From positions 1-64,000 of the forward strand of contig JAFEBP010000002.1 in the NCBI GenBank assembly GCA_018242605.1: a DNA stretch of 64,000 nucleotides. Direction: 5' to 3'. The position numbers and the translations under genes are program-made. The DNA comes from Planctomycetota bacterium. Its GTDB lineage: Bacteria > Planctomycetota > Phycisphaerae > Phycisphaerales > UBA1924. The notes beneath the pieces are model-generated. The model did not search any database, was not told the DNA's origin, and worked only from the letters and a program-made list of their open reading frames with translations. Positions 49,223 through 58,192 of this stretch are shown piece by piece. How positions within the stretch are numbered: position 1 is the stretch's first letter; each line of letters begins with the position of its first letter.

Positions 49223-51046
49223 ATGAAAACTGAAACTCTCGTCTTGTGGTTCGCGGTCGCTTCTGCGCACGCCCAGATCTCGCTGATCGACGCCCGCCAC
49301 TGCGGCGGAGTCGGCCTGGATTGGTCGTCGGATCTGGGGCTGGATTACTACGCCTCGCTCGGAGGGTCCGTCTCCTGCGGTCCGTTCATCGCCGGCGACT
49401 CGGTGTCAGCGTTCACGTCGCGGGGGTTTGAACCCGGCCGCTACTGCGAGTCTCGGTTCGTTGGCGCCACGGCTCCCGCCGGCCCCCTGACGGGCGCCAC
49501 GCCCGCGCTGGCGTGCATGTACCGGGGATTCGTTACTACCAACGGCCAGCGGTACAACTGCGGCGACGGGTGGGCGTACGGGCTGTTCAGCAGCAGCAGC
49601 GACACCATGCTGGTGCGATTCTCGCCCGCTTCGATCGTGTACTGGTCGGCCAGAATTTCGTGGGCGAATGTCGCACGCACCGGATGCCTCACCGGCGCCA
49701 GTTGGGGTTTCCATGCCCCGGGTGTGAACGCCGGGGCGCCGGCGTTGGGTCGCGGCACGGTCGTGTACTCCGGCTCGGTCCTGAATACCGGCCAGATCGA
49801 GTTCGGCTTCAGTGCAGGCGGCTCCGTGAGCGCGGCGGGCAACTATGGCAACCCGGGGTGGCAGGGGGACACCATCAATGCGCAGGCCACGCTGGAGGTG
49901 TTCCTGAGCGGCGAGCCGTTCACGGCTCCTCCGCCCGATGGACTGGCTTTGCCGATGACCAACCCGACGCTGGACCGCAACGGCAACGGCATTTCCGACG
50001 CGAACGAGTTGTTCGGGTTGGTGCAGACCAACGGCGACGGCGCTGGCTTCGCCCGCGCATCCGTGGGCGGGAACACGAACGCGGCAGCGACGTTCGTGAG
50101 CGACGGGTACCGAATCGTTGACGACTTCTTGATCGACATTCCCCCCACCGATGCGGGCAAGGTCGTGAACGAGATCACGTTCCGCACAGCCGAGACGCCC
50201 GCGAGCAACCCGCTGGGGGCGTTTGATTGGAACGGCGTCGTGAATCTCGCGCTGCTGCGGGACAACGGCGCGGGTCAGCCCGCCCTGGAACCCGGGAACG
50301 CACCGTACCTGGAACTCAACCTGTCCAACGGCGGCGGCACCACCATCACTCGCACAGCGCTGGGCACTTCGTACAACTTCCAGGCGATTCTCGGCGGCGC
50401 GCCGCTGGGGGCCGCGAACGGCTTTGAGTACCGGATCAGCAACCCCGATGGGCTGTTCCTGATCCCGCCGGCCGCCGCCGCTCACGCCCGGTGGTGGATC
50501 GGATTCCGCCCCGCTTCGAGCAGCCGCACCTCGGGCGTCGCGATGCTCAAGCGCGCGTTCAGATCGGCGGGGACCGCGCCGGCGATGCGGTACCGACCGG
50601 ACCCGACCGCGGGCGCGCCGGATTACTCATTCAACGCACTCCCAGGTGAGGTCTGCGCTCTGAGCGGCGCGTTCGAGTGCCCCGCCCTGTACGGCGCGGG
50701 CTACATCGCGAACGATCTGTACTTCACGCTGACGTGCGGACGCGACCTCAACGCCAACGGGGTGCCCGACGACTTGGACGACTGCAACGGCAACGGCCAG
50801 GACGACTTTGTAGATCTCATCACCGGGGCTGCCGCGGACATGAACCTCAACCGCGTGCCCGACGAGTGCGAGTTCCGTTGCGTCGCGGACTTCAATCAGG
50901 ATGGTGGCGTGGATGGGGCGGACGTCGACACGTTCTTCGCGGCCTGGGAGAACGGCGACGCTCGCGCGGACGTGAACCAGGACGGCGGCATCGACGGCAC
51001 CGACGTGAGCACGTTCTTCGCGGCCTGGGAGACGGGATCGTGCTGA
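49223..51046 (+). CDS. Secreted protein with GC-type dockerin tail, N-terminal domain unknown
   Basis: 607 residues from the ATG at 49223, with TAGGAG 5-6 nt upstream, followed by a short signal peptide ending SAHA. The first ~230 residues are Gly/Ser/Cys-rich beta sequence (CGGVGLDWSSDLGLDYYASL) without a recognised family. The middle part is beta-sandwich-like (VVNEITFRTAE, FDWNGVVNLALLRDNG). A stretch with DLNANGVPDDLDDCNGNGQDD and NRVPDECE follows; such DxNxNGxPDxCE repeats are common in planctomycete secreted proteins. Two Ca loops (DFNQDGGVDG, DVNQDGGIDG) end the chain at GSC. A 7-bp hairpin (ACCCCTG/CAGGGGT, 51048-51064) directly follows the stop codon. Confidence 0.82.
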   Translation: MKTETLVLWFAVASAHAQISLIDARHCGGVGLDWSSDLGLDYYASLGGSVSCGPFIAGDSVSAFTSRGFEPGRYCESRFVGATAPAGPLTGATPALACMYRGFVTTNGQRYNCGDGWAYGLFSSSSDTMLVRFSPASIVYWSARISWANVARTGCLTGASWGFHAPGVNAGAPALGRGTVVYSGSVLNTGQIEFGFSAGGSVSAAGNYGNPGWQGDTINAQATLEVFLSGEPFTAPPPDGLALPMTNPTLDRNGNGISDANELFGLVQTNGDGAGFARASVGGNTNAAATFVSDGYRIVDDFLIDIPPTDAGKVVNEITFRTAETPASNPLGAFDWNGVVNLALLRDNGAGQPALEPGNAPYLELNLSNGGGTTITRTALGTSYNFQAILGGAPLGAANGFEYRISNPDGLFLIPPAAAAHARWWIGFRPASSSRTSGVAMLKRAFRSAGTAPAMRYRPDPTAGAPDYSFNALPGEVCALSGAFECPALYGAGYIANDLYFTLTCGRDLNANGVPDDLDDCNGNGQDDFVDLITGAAADMNLNRVPDECEFRCVADFNQDGGVDGADVDTFFAAWENGDARADVNQDGGIDGTDVSTFFAAWETGSC

Positions 51047-51112
51047 CACCCCTGTCGCAGGGGTGACCGCCGGGAATGAAATCAAGGACGGGCTGGGGCG
51101 TTACGCTCGGTG

Positions 51113-52318
51113 ATGCTCACTTCATTCGCCGGGGTCGTCATGGGGATCGCGTGTGCGTTGGGCGGTGCGGCACTAGCGCAGCCTGAGGCGGCCAAGCCGA
51201 CACCGAACGCCGGCTATGAAGCCGCGGCGGACTACTCGGCCGGACTGGGCGGTCGGGCGGTGCTGGTCATGATCGATGGGAAGGTGGTGTACGAGCGGTA
51301 CGACAACGGCTGGAGCGCGAGCAAGATGCATCCGCTGGCCAGCGGCACGAAGTCGTTCGCGGGCGTGGTCGCGGCGGCGGCGGTGGATGACGGCTTGCTG
51401 AAGTGGGATGAACTGGCGTGCGACACGTTGACGGAGTGGAAGGGAGACCCGCGCAAGTGCAAGATCACTGTGCAGCACCTTCTGAGCCTGTCGAGCGGGC
51501 TGGAGGCGAATAACCCGGCGCTTGAGAGCAAGGGCGCGAACCCACTTCTGGGACCGGGGACGGGGCGCGACAAGGCAAGAGGCCGGGGGGAGCAGGCCAA
51601 GGACAAGTTCGCGTTCGCCGTTGCCGCGAAAGCGGTGCATGAGCCGGGCACCGTGTTTGAGTACGGGCCGACGCACTATTACGCGTTCGGCGCGCTGCTG
51701 GAGCGCAAGATCAAGGCCCGCCACGCCGCGGACCCCAAGTTCCCGGATTCAACGTACATGGAGTACATGAACCGGCGGGTGCTGGACCCGATCGGGCTGA
51801 ACGTGGGATGGTGGGTAAGAGACTCGGCGGGGCACCCGAACCTGCCGGGGGGATGCCTGCTGACGGCGCGCGAATGGGCAAAGTTCGGTGAACTGGTCAG
51901 GCTCGAAGGTCAATGGCCGGGGGAGGACGGGGCGCTGAAGCGGATCGTCTCGAAAGAGGCGCTCGCGGAGTGCTTCAAGCCCAGCCCGACCAACAAAGGG
52001 TACGGGCTCACATGGTGGCTTCTCAACGGAGGCGACGAAGGCGGGGCCGAGGTGGCCGACGGCGGGGGCATTCTGGCCAAGGTCAAAGCGCGACGGATGA
52101 AGGCGGAAGTCGCGGCGATCGAAGGAAAAGACGGCGTTCCCAAGCAGGTGTACATGGCCGCTGGGTTGGGGAAGCAGCGGTTGTACGTGATACCCGAACG
52201 GAACATGGTCGTGGTTCGATTCTGTGAAAACGCCCCAAAGGGGCAATCGTTCCTGAACACCCAGTTCCTCGGGTTGGTGATGGGGCTGAAGCCCAAGGCC
52301 GAGCCGAACGGGCCTTGA
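51113..52318 (+). CDS. Serine hydrolase of the beta-lactamase/class C family
   Basis: 401 residues from the ATG at 51113 (a GTG precedes it by one codon). Signal peptide at about 1-22. The catalytic S-x-x-K is SGTK (Ser77, Lys80) in PLASGTKSFAGVV, followed by LLSLSSGL, a family landmark. The usual Y-x-N is not exact (EYGPTHYYAFG), and the late HxG-type motif reads AAGLGKQ in YMAAGLGKQRLYVIPERNMVVV, so the substrate is open: esterase, peptidase or penicillin-binding roles are all possible. Periplasmic. The 3' side runs into the 52.3-52.86 kb non-coding region. Confidence 0.84.
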   Translation: MLTSFAGVVMGIACALGGAALAQPEAAKPTPNAGYEAAADYSAGLGGRAVLVMIDGKVVYERYDNGWSASKMHPLASGTKSFAGVVAAAAVDDGLLKWDELACDTLTEWKGDPRKCKITVQHLLSLSSGLEANNPALESKGANPLLGPGTGRDKARGRGEQAKDKFAFAVAAKAVHEPGTVFEYGPTHYYAFGALLERKIKARHAADPKFPDSTYMEYMNRRVLDPIGLNVGWWVRDSAGHPNLPGGCLLTAREWAKFGELVRLEGQWPGEDGALKRIVSKEALAECFKPSPTNKGYGLTWWLLNGGDEGGAEVADGGGILAKVKARRMKAEVAAIEGKDGVPKQVYMAAGLGKQRLYVIPERNMVVVRFCENAPKGQSFLNTQFLGLVMGLKPKAEPNGP

Positions 52319-52488
52319 TTGCGGTGTGTCCCGGCAGTCAGGTACGAGAAGGTCGCTTTCAAGCGGCCGTGGAGACCCGCGATGGGGAAGGGCATGCCGG
52401 CACCCCCGGAGTGTCGCGGGGACGTGAGCTCGGGCCACGGTGGCAAATCACCGGAAGCTGACACGGCTCGGCGTTTTACAATTTATTG

Positions 52489-52852
52489 AACCGGCCCGCG
52501 CGCGCCTGCTTGGGGGCCGTCTATCTGGTTGTCCTTTCAACGGAGTCGGCGGTTCGGTCCGATCGCCACGTTGGGGCACGAGACGGCGGCGGTGAGGCAC
52601 ACCGTCTTCGCACGTGGGGCTTCCAACGTGGTCATCTGGAATCTGTATCGCGGATTTCCGCCCCGGGAGGACACACACACTCGGTGGAGCGGGACAAGGC
52701 ACCCCGCTCCGCCATTCTGATCGCCGTGCCGCGGAAGGACCTGTGGTGAGAGAAACCGCGCCGTGTGTGGGAAACACGGACGGGAGGCGTCGGTTGGCCG
52801 GCTTCTCTTTCCCCTCGTGCGGGTCGGCTCTCGTGGGCCGACCCGCATTTTT
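52489..52852 (+). ncRNA. Candidate structured non-coding RNA
   Basis: No convincing gene occupies 52319-52858. TACAAT at 52477-52482, within an AT-rich island, could be a -10 box, which would start transcription near 52489; no good -35 was found. Downstream are several stable helices: CCACGTTGG (52566-52574) with CCAACGTGG (52622-52630), enclosing nested GACGG/CCGTC and CGGTG/CACCG pairs; GGTGGAGCGGG with CCCGCTCCGCC near 52683-52712; and CCGTGT with ACACGG near 52761-52779. The span ends in a strong intrinsic terminator. The signature sequences of tmRNA, RNase P RNA, SRP RNA and 6S RNA were looked for by eye and not found. A long 3' UTR of the serine hydrolase gene is the main alternative. 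Confidence 0.45.
52818..52852 (+). terminator. Strong plus-strand intrinsic terminator
   Basis: An 11-bp perfect stem (TGCGGGTCGGC and complement), 8-nt loop and TTTTT. On the minus strand no T-run follows, so it does not serve the isomerase-like gene that ends at 52859. Confidence 0.9.
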
Positions 52853-52858
52853 CGTTGA

Positions 52859-53707
52859 TCACACGTCGCAGATCGCCACGGCCTCGCGCAGGCTGGTCAT
52901 GCCGTCTCGCTTGGGGATGAACTCCTGGGCGAGGTACCCCTGGAAGCCCTTCTCGACGATCGCCTCGCAGATGGCGCGGTAGTTGAGCTCCTGGGTGGCG
53001 TCGATCTCGTTGCGGCCGGGAACGCCGGCGGTGTGGTAATGGGCGATCGAATCAATGTAATCGCGGACGGTGCGGATGACGTCGCCCTCCATGATCTGCA
53101 TGTGGTAGATGTCGTACAGGAGCTTGAACCGGGGGCTGCCGACGCGCTGTACCAGTTCCGCGCCCCAGGGCGTGCGATCGCACATGTAGTCCTTGTGATC
53201 GACCTTGCTGTTGAGCAGTTCCATCACGATGGTGACGCCCAACTGCTCGGCCAGGGGGGTGATCTGCTTGAGACCGGCGGCGCAGTTCTTGAGGCCTTCA
53301 GGATCGCTCAGGCCGGCGCGGTTGCCGGAGAAGACGATCTGGTTGGGGATCCCCGCCGCTTTGACCAGCGGCAAACGCTCCTTGAGCTCCTTCAGGATCG
53401 CCTCGTGATTCTCGACGCGGTTGAAGCCCTTGCCGATGGGGTTGCTCTTGACGAAACTCGCGACAGCGCAGGTCACGCCGTGCTTGGAAGCGGTCTCCCA
53501 CTCGTCGGGGTTGAGCAGTTCGACGGACTTGATGCCCATGGCCGCGGCGTTCTTGCAGAGGTCGTCCAGGGGCGTCTGACCGAAGCACCAGCGGCAGACG
53601 GATTGCTTGAGGCGGCCTTTCAGGGCTGTGGGAGGCTCCGACGCGGCGAGCGCGGAGGCGGCGAGCGGGGTTGCGACGGAGGCGGCGAGGAACTCGCGGC
53701 GGTTCAT
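52859..53707 (-). CDS. Tat-exported hydroxypyruvate isomerase-like TIM-barrel protein
   Basis: 282 residues from the ATG at 53707, with GGAG upstream. The N-terminus MNRREFLAAS is a twin-arginine signal. The body matches the Hyi/xylose-isomerase-like TIM barrel: KQSVCRWCF near the start, then VMELLNSKVDHKDYMCD, LLYDIYHMQIMEGD, YHTAGVPGRNEID and YLAQEFIPKRDG, with metal-binding Glu/Asp/His in these segments. Known cytoplasmic Hyi interconverts hydroxypyruvate and tartronate semialdehyde. Tat-exported versions are frequent in planctomycetes and probably act on sugars; the true substrate is unknown. Confidence 0.87.
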   Translation of the reverse strand: MNRREFLAASVATPLAASALAASEPPTALKGRLKQSVCRWCFGQTPLDDLCKNAAAMGIKSVELLNPDEWETASKHGVTCAVASFVKSNPIGKGFNRVENHEAILKELKERLPLVKAAGIPNQIVFSGNRAGLSDPEGLKNCAAGLKQITPLAEQLGVTIVMELLNSKVDHKDYMCDRTPWGAELVQRVGSPRFKLLYDIYHMQIMEGDVIRTVRDYIDSIAHYHTAGVPGRNEIDATQELNYRAICEAIVEKGFQGYLAQEFIPKRDGMTSLREAVAICDV

Positions 53708-53866
53708 GGGAGGCTCCGGGATGAAGTCACAGACGCTGGAGCCGCGCAGGCCCCTTCTAAGGCGCACGGTACGGCGGCTGCGGGCGCCCCGAACGGACCG
53801 GGGACGCCCCCGGTGGCGGACGCGTGCCAGTGCCGGATTCTTCGATACCCTTCTATCTTGACGATC

Positions 53867-55441
53867 ATGACACGCATGTCGACCCAACCCGGCCAAAGTC
53901 CCGGCACTCTGCTCCCAAGGGCGGGGCGGTGGTGCATCGTCGCCGGGTCGCTTTTTGCACTCACCGCGCAGGGAGGATGCTGGCACACAACCAGCGCCAA
54001 CACAGACCGGATGAGCGCGGCGCCGGCAACGATCTCTGCCGAGGCCTGGCCGAAACGCGACGCCGAACCGGTGCGGACGCTGGCGGAACGGACGCCGGGA
54101 TACATCTACGACTACTGCCTCAGCTCGCCCACCCCTGATTGGAGCAAGATCGACGAGGCGGTGGCGGAACGCCTCAAGTCGCCCAAGTTCGTGGTGGAGT
54201 ACGTCGGGCTGCACGGCAACGGGCTGATCCGGATCTTCTCCAAGCCGACGAAACCGCACGACGATTACGAGGCCATCAGCCGGACGTTCCAATCGCTGCT
54301 CACGGGGTTCATCCCCAACGCGACGTACGTGAGTTCTCGCACGCTAGGGGCCAACCCGTCGGCCTCTGTGCGAGCGGAGGCCTCGGCGTACGACCGTCCC
54401 AACGGGTTCCTGCGCGACACCGGCAAGCCGTACGAGGTGTGCAACGCGGCGAACGAGTGCTTTCTGGAATCGGGGATCGACCTGCGGTTCCCGCCGCACG
54501 CGGTCTCCACGCCGCGGGGGCTCATTCTGCACCTTCAATCGCTGGCGGGCAACGACTACGAGCCGCAGGTGCTCGATTATCTACGTTCGCGGGGCTGGGC
54601 CGTGATCGACATCAAGACCGCCACGGGCGTCACCCCGCCCGTGCGCCCGGCGGATACGGCGCGGGTGGCCGAGCTTGATCCGCAGATCGCCGCGGTCAAC
54701 ATGCAGTTGTTTGATCTGGGTGATGTTCGCAACAGCAAGGACCAGAGAAAGCGAAAGAAGGCGGCGGCGTTGCGCGCCGCACTGGACAAGCTGACGGAGG
54801 AGCGCGACCGGCTGGCACGCGGCTCGTACCAGGTTGACCCCAAGGGAGACCTTGAGCCGGTGGCGATTCAGATCGCCTCGGACATCGACCAGACGCTGGC
54901 CGGGAACGCGTACGCGGTGGAGGCGGTGCTGGATTACGCGCTCAAGCAGCGCCCGGACCTGTGCAGCGGGCCGATCGTGGTGATGGGGTTCAGCGCCGGG
55001 GCGCTCGCCACGCCCACCGCTGTAGCGAGGGTGCGCGACAAGATCGACGCGGTGGTGATGGTGGGCGGCGCGGCGGACATGTTCCTGGTGTCGCAACACA
55101 GCACGCTGACCAGCGGGGGGGTCATCCTCAGGCACGGTACCGAAGAGGTGCCGCCCCGGACGATTCGAGAACTGGACCGTTTGTACCTGAAGCACTCCAA
55201 GTTGGACCCGTACCACACCGCCCCGGTGCTCAACGGGATTCCCGTGCTGCTGCTGGACGCCGCGATGGACACATGGGTGCCCACGGAGTGCTGTGACCTG
55301 CTCTACCAACGGTTGGGCCGCCCGGAGCGGGCCAGGGCGCACCTCGCCGGGCACATGCTGCTGTTCTACACGCTGCCCTCCAGAAATGAGCAGATCGCGG
55401 ACTGGCTGGGCGCAGTCCAGCGCCGTTCGACGCGGGAGTAG
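53867..55441 (+). CDS. Alpha/beta-hydrolase-fold lipoprotein
   Basis: 524 residues from the ATG at 53867 (a second ATG lies three codons on). The hydrophobic leader IVAGSLFALTAQGGC suggests lipidation at Cys38. The nucleophile elbow is VVMGFSAGALATP, with a likely Asp in LLLDAAMDTWVP and His in LAGHMLLFY, giving a complete Ser-Asp-His order. A charged coiled-coil-like insert (SKDQRKRKKAAALRAALDKL) lies between the first strands and the elbow. It resembles peptidase or esterase members of the fold; substrate unknown. Its start is 159 bp from the divergent isomerase-like gene. Confidence 0.8.
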   Translation: MTRMSTQPGQSPGTLLPRAGRWCIVAGSLFALTAQGGCWHTTSANTDRMSAAPATISAEAWPKRDAEPVRTLAERTPGYIYDYCLSSPTPDWSKIDEAVAERLKSPKFVVEYVGLHGNGLIRIFSKPTKPHDDYEAISRTFQSLLTGFIPNATYVSSRTLGANPSASVRAEASAYDRPNGFLRDTGKPYEVCNAANECFLESGIDLRFPPHAVSTPRGLILHLQSLAGNDYEPQVLDYLRSRGWAVIDIKTATGVTPPVRPADTARVAELDPQIAAVNMQLFDLGDVRNSKDQRKRKKAAALRAALDKLTEERDRLARGSYQVDPKGDLEPVAIQIASDIDQTLAGNAYAVEAVLDYALKQRPDLCSGPIVVMGFSAGALATPTAVARVRDKIDAVVMVGGAADMFLVSQHSTLTSGGVILRHGTEEVPPRTIRELDRLYLKHSKLDPYHTAPVLNGIPVLLLDAAMDTWVPTECCDLLYQRLGRPERARAHLAGHMLLFYTLPSRNEQIADWLGAVQRRSTRE

Positions 55442-55541
55442 CGGCGGTCAGGGGTGGCCGCCTAAACTCTCGGAACGGGAGTAGAGAGTTTGACTCACCG
55501 ATCGCCGGCACGCAAGACGCGGCGATTCCTGAGGCGCTCCC

Positions 55542-56219
55542 ATGCTTTCACAACACGAGCCGGGCGTTGGTCGAGCAATTTGGACCTTGATCGCGACATG
55601 CCTGTTCATCACGCACGCGGCGGGGCAATCCGCCGCGAGCAACTTCGATACGGGCGTCGACGGGTGGCGTGTTTTCGGCAACTCCGCGACGAGCGCGCCG
55701 GGCTACCGAGGAACCGGGGGGAACCCCACCGGGTATATCCAAGCGTTCGACAACCGGCCGGATTCCACTTGGTACTGGCAGGCGCCGGCGGCCTTCAATG
55801 GCAACTTCGTCGCGGCGTATGGGCGCACGCTGGATTTCGATATGAGGGCTCACGGAATCGGCGACGCGTTCCCCGCGAGCGATGTCATCATCACCGGCGG
55901 GGGCATTCAGTTGCACAACAGCCTGCCGGTCGCGCCCGACGAGCTCACCTGGACGCATTACAGCCTGGTTCTGTCCGAGGTGGGCGGCTGGAAGGTTGGA
56001 TCCCTCGCGGGCTCTCCGGCTTCCGCGGGACAAATTCAATCCGTTCTGGGGAGCATCACCGATCTGATGCTGCGCGGGGAGTTCCAGACGAGCGGCAACT
56101 ACTCGGATCTTGACAGCGTGGCGTTGAATGTCGCACCCGCGCCCGGCGTGGCGGTGATTCTGGTTATTGCGGGATCGATCGTGGGCGGAAGGCTCCGCGG
56201 ACGAGCGGAGCGAAGTTAA
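55542..56219 (+). CDS. Laminin-B-type secreted protein with PEP-CTERM-like tail
   Basis: 225 residues. Signal peptide at about 9-28 (IWTLIATCLFITHAAG). Residues about 35-185 match the laminin B pattern: FDTGVDGWRVFG, WYWQAPAAFNGNFVAAYGRTLDFDMR, VIITGGGIQL and LMLRGEFQTSGNYSDLDSVAL. The C-terminus has PAPG, one hydrophobic helix (VAVILVIAGSIVGG) and a basic end (RLRGR), like PEP-CTERM or similar sorting tails, so this protein uses a different envelope-sorting signal from the six dockerin proteins. It converges with the next gene with a 4-bp overlap. Confidence 0.8.
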   Translation: MLSQHEPGVGRAIWTLIATCLFITHAAGQSAASNFDTGVDGWRVFGNSATSAPGYRGTGGNPTGYIQAFDNRPDSTWYWQAPAAFNGNFVAAYGRTLDFDMRAHGIGDAFPASDVIITGGGIQLHNSLPVAPDELTWTHYSLVLSEVGGWKVGSLAGSPASAGQIQSVLGSITDLMLRGEFQTSGNYSDLDSVALNVAPAPGVAVILVIAGSIVGGRLRGRAERS

Positions 56220-56656
56220 TCCGGTTCGCCCTTCACGACGACCATCCGCCAGCGGTGGGCCGCACCCTCACCCTCGCCGGGAATCTCCAGTTCGCAGCTC
56301 ACGACGCGATCCGGGGCCTCGCGAGCGAAGAAACCGCCCGCACGGAAGCTGGCGGAGTACTCGTCCTTAAAATCATGGAGCGGGAGAGAGACCGACTGTC
56401 CCAGGGCCAGTCCGGGGATCGGGCAACTGAAGCGCCGGTTCACCCAGACGATGCCCGGGCCGAAGGCGCGCGCGGTGGTGTTGGTGAACTCCAACTCGCC
56501 CTCGCGTCGGAAGACCTGGATATCCAGGGTTTGGTCGGCGATCGGTGATTCGGCGGGGTAGACGCGCCCCGCGACCAACGGCTCGGGAGAGCACGCGGAG
56601 AGCATCGCGGCGACCGCCGCGCACAGGCCGAAGAGAGTTCTGGGTGTTCGCTGCAT
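56216..56656 (-). CDS. Small lipoprotein of unknown function
   Basis: 146 residues from the ATG at 56656. The signal peptide ends in the lipobox MLSAC (Cys at about 22). The mature part is a compact beta-sandwich-like sequence with LEFTNTTARAFGPGIVWVNRRFSCPI, SLPLHDFKDEYSASFRAGGFF and VVSCELEIPG, with two Cys that may pair. It resembles immunoglobulin-like envelope lipoproteins but no family was recognised. It converges with the laminin-B gene, the coding ends overlapping by 4 bp. Confidence 0.75.
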   Translation of the reverse strand: MQRTPRTLFGLCAAVAAMLSACSPEPLVAGRVYPAESPIADQTLDIQVFRREGELEFTNTTARAFGPGIVWVNRRFSCPIPGLALGQSVSLPLHDFKDEYSASFRAGGFFAREAPDRVVSCELEIPGEGEGAAHRWRMVVVKGEPD

Positions 56657-56758
56657 GATTCGGTCTTCCGGTGCGTGCGGTGACGCCTCGTGAGGGCTGA
56701 ATGTAGGGGCGTTCTGGGGACAGCATCGGGGTGAGGACGCGGGGCCCGACAATTTGAG

Positions 56759-58192
56759 GTGACGACGGGGGCCCGGGGCGTTTGCGAACCCAAGCGACCC
56801 AACAATCAGCGCGTGTCCTGCGAAGCCGCCAACAACAATGCCACACCGCCCAGCCCCGCCATCGCGCCCGGCGCGGAACTGATCGATGTGCGGCAGGCCG
56901 CGGCGGAGATCGGCGCCCGGGGCATTGATCCCAGGATCGCACGGCTGGTACCGGGCTTTGACGCGCCATTCTTCCAGGCTGGGCTGGCCGGGTACTCCGA
57001 CGCGGCGATGCGGATCGTGGCACGCAGGCACGGGTGCCCTTTCTGCGTGACCGAAGCGCTGCTGGACCGGACCCTTCTGGCGGGCGGGCGCGGGTTTGAC
57101 AAGGCGGACCTGGGCGACTTGCACGACAACATCCCGGGCGGGCCGGAGGATCACCCGCTCGCAGGCCAGATCATGGGGAGCGAACCCGCAGAGATGGCGG
57201 CGGCGGCGATCAAGATGATCGAACAGAAAGCCCGGACCGACAAGCAGTACCGCTTGCTCGCGTACAGAGGAGCGCTGGCACCCGGCGTGAACCCGCCGGA
57301 CACCGAGGGCATCAGCGAGCAACTGCGGGCGATGCGTGAGCACGTGCGGCTGCCGGGCGGGCAGCAGGTGGGGTTCTGGCCGCCGGAAAAGGACCTTCGC
57401 GACGCCGGCCTGGCCGCGGCACTGGCGGCGGAACAGCCGGAATCGCCCGCGTCCCCGGCGCAAGCGTCGTTCGAGGTGATCGATGTCAACCTGGCGTGCC
57501 CGGTAAAGAAGATCGAGCGCAAGGCGCGCGGGGGGCACTGGCTGGCGGAGCCGTTAGGGGCGATCAAGATCCTGGAGGCGGTACGCGAGGCGGTGCCGGC
57601 GAACATTCCGTGCGCCGTCAAGATGCGCCGCTCGTTCGACGACACGCCCGAGATGGCGGCGAACTTCGAGAGGATCTTCGACGCGGCGATGCGGATGGGC
57701 TACGCCTGGGCGACGGTGCACGCGCGGACGGTGAAGCAGAAGTACATGGGGCCCTCGCGGTGGGAAGCGCTGCGCGACCTGGTGCGCCGGCACCCCAACG
57801 CGATCGTGTTCGGCAGCGGGGACGTGTGGGAGGTGTCGGACATCTTTCGGATGATCGCGTACACGGGGGTTCACGCCGTGAGCGTGGCACGCGGGTGCAT
57901 CGGCAACCCGTGGATCTTCCGCCAGGCGCGCGAGATGATGGCGGGCCGTCCGCCCGCGCCGCCGACGATCGCGGAGCAGCGGGCGGCGCTCACCGAGCAC
58001 TTCAGGCTCTCGCTGGCGGTGACGCACCGGTTCCGGCACGGCGAAGAAACGACGAGCAAGATGATGCGCAAGTTCGGCATCAAGTTCGCTCAGCATCACC
58101 CGCGCAGAGACGACATCAAGCGCCGGATGATCGGCGTAAGCTCCGCGGCGGACTGGTGGAGCGTGGTGGACGAGTTCTACCCGGCGGGTTAA
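56759..58192 (+). CDS. tRNA-dihydrouridine synthase family protein with internal insertion
   Basis: Up to 477 residues from a GTG at 56759; a GTG at 56813 is equally possible, as the first ~18 residues look non-conserved. The FMN barrel begins QAGLAGYSDAAMRIVARRHG. It keeps IMGSEPAEMAAAA, the active-site Cys in VIDVNLACPVKKI, AVKMRRSFDD, TVHARTVKQKYMGPSRW, VFGSGDVW and GCIGNPWIF, as in Dus enzymes that reduce uridine in tRNA. An insertion of roughly 80 residues (about 154-235, with PPEKDLRDAGLAAALAA) splits the usual GSEP and NxxCP segments. The C-terminal helical domain is present. It overlaps the next, convergent gene by 4 bp. Confidence 0.87.
   Translation: MTTGARGVCEPKRPNNQRVSCEAANNNATPPSPAIAPGAELIDVRQAAAEIGARGIDPRIARLVPGFDAPFFQAGLAGYSDAAMRIVARRHGCPFCVTEALLDRTLLAGGRGFDKADLGDLHDNIPGGPEDHPLAGQIMGSEPAEMAAAAIKMIEQKARTDKQYRLLAYRGALAPGVNPPDTEGISEQLRAMREHVRLPGGQQVGFWPPEKDLRDAGLAAALAAEQPESPASPAQASFEVIDVNLACPVKKIERKARGGHWLAEPLGAIKILEAVREAVPANIPCAVKMRRSFDDTPEMAANFERIFDAAMRMGYAWATVHARTVKQKYMGPSRWEALRDLVRRHPNAIVFGSGDVWEVSDIFRMIAYTGVHAVSVARGCIGNPWIFRQAREMMAGRPPAPPTIAEQRAALTEHFRLSLAVTHRFRHGEETTSKMMRKFGIKFAQHHPRRDDIKRRMIGVSSAADWWSVVDEFYPAG

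Noticed and set aside
52537..52848. 103-codon minus-strand frame covering the candidate RNA region
   Set aside because: It would include the terminator stem in coding sequence, has no recognisable domain and no ribosome site. Left as non-coding.
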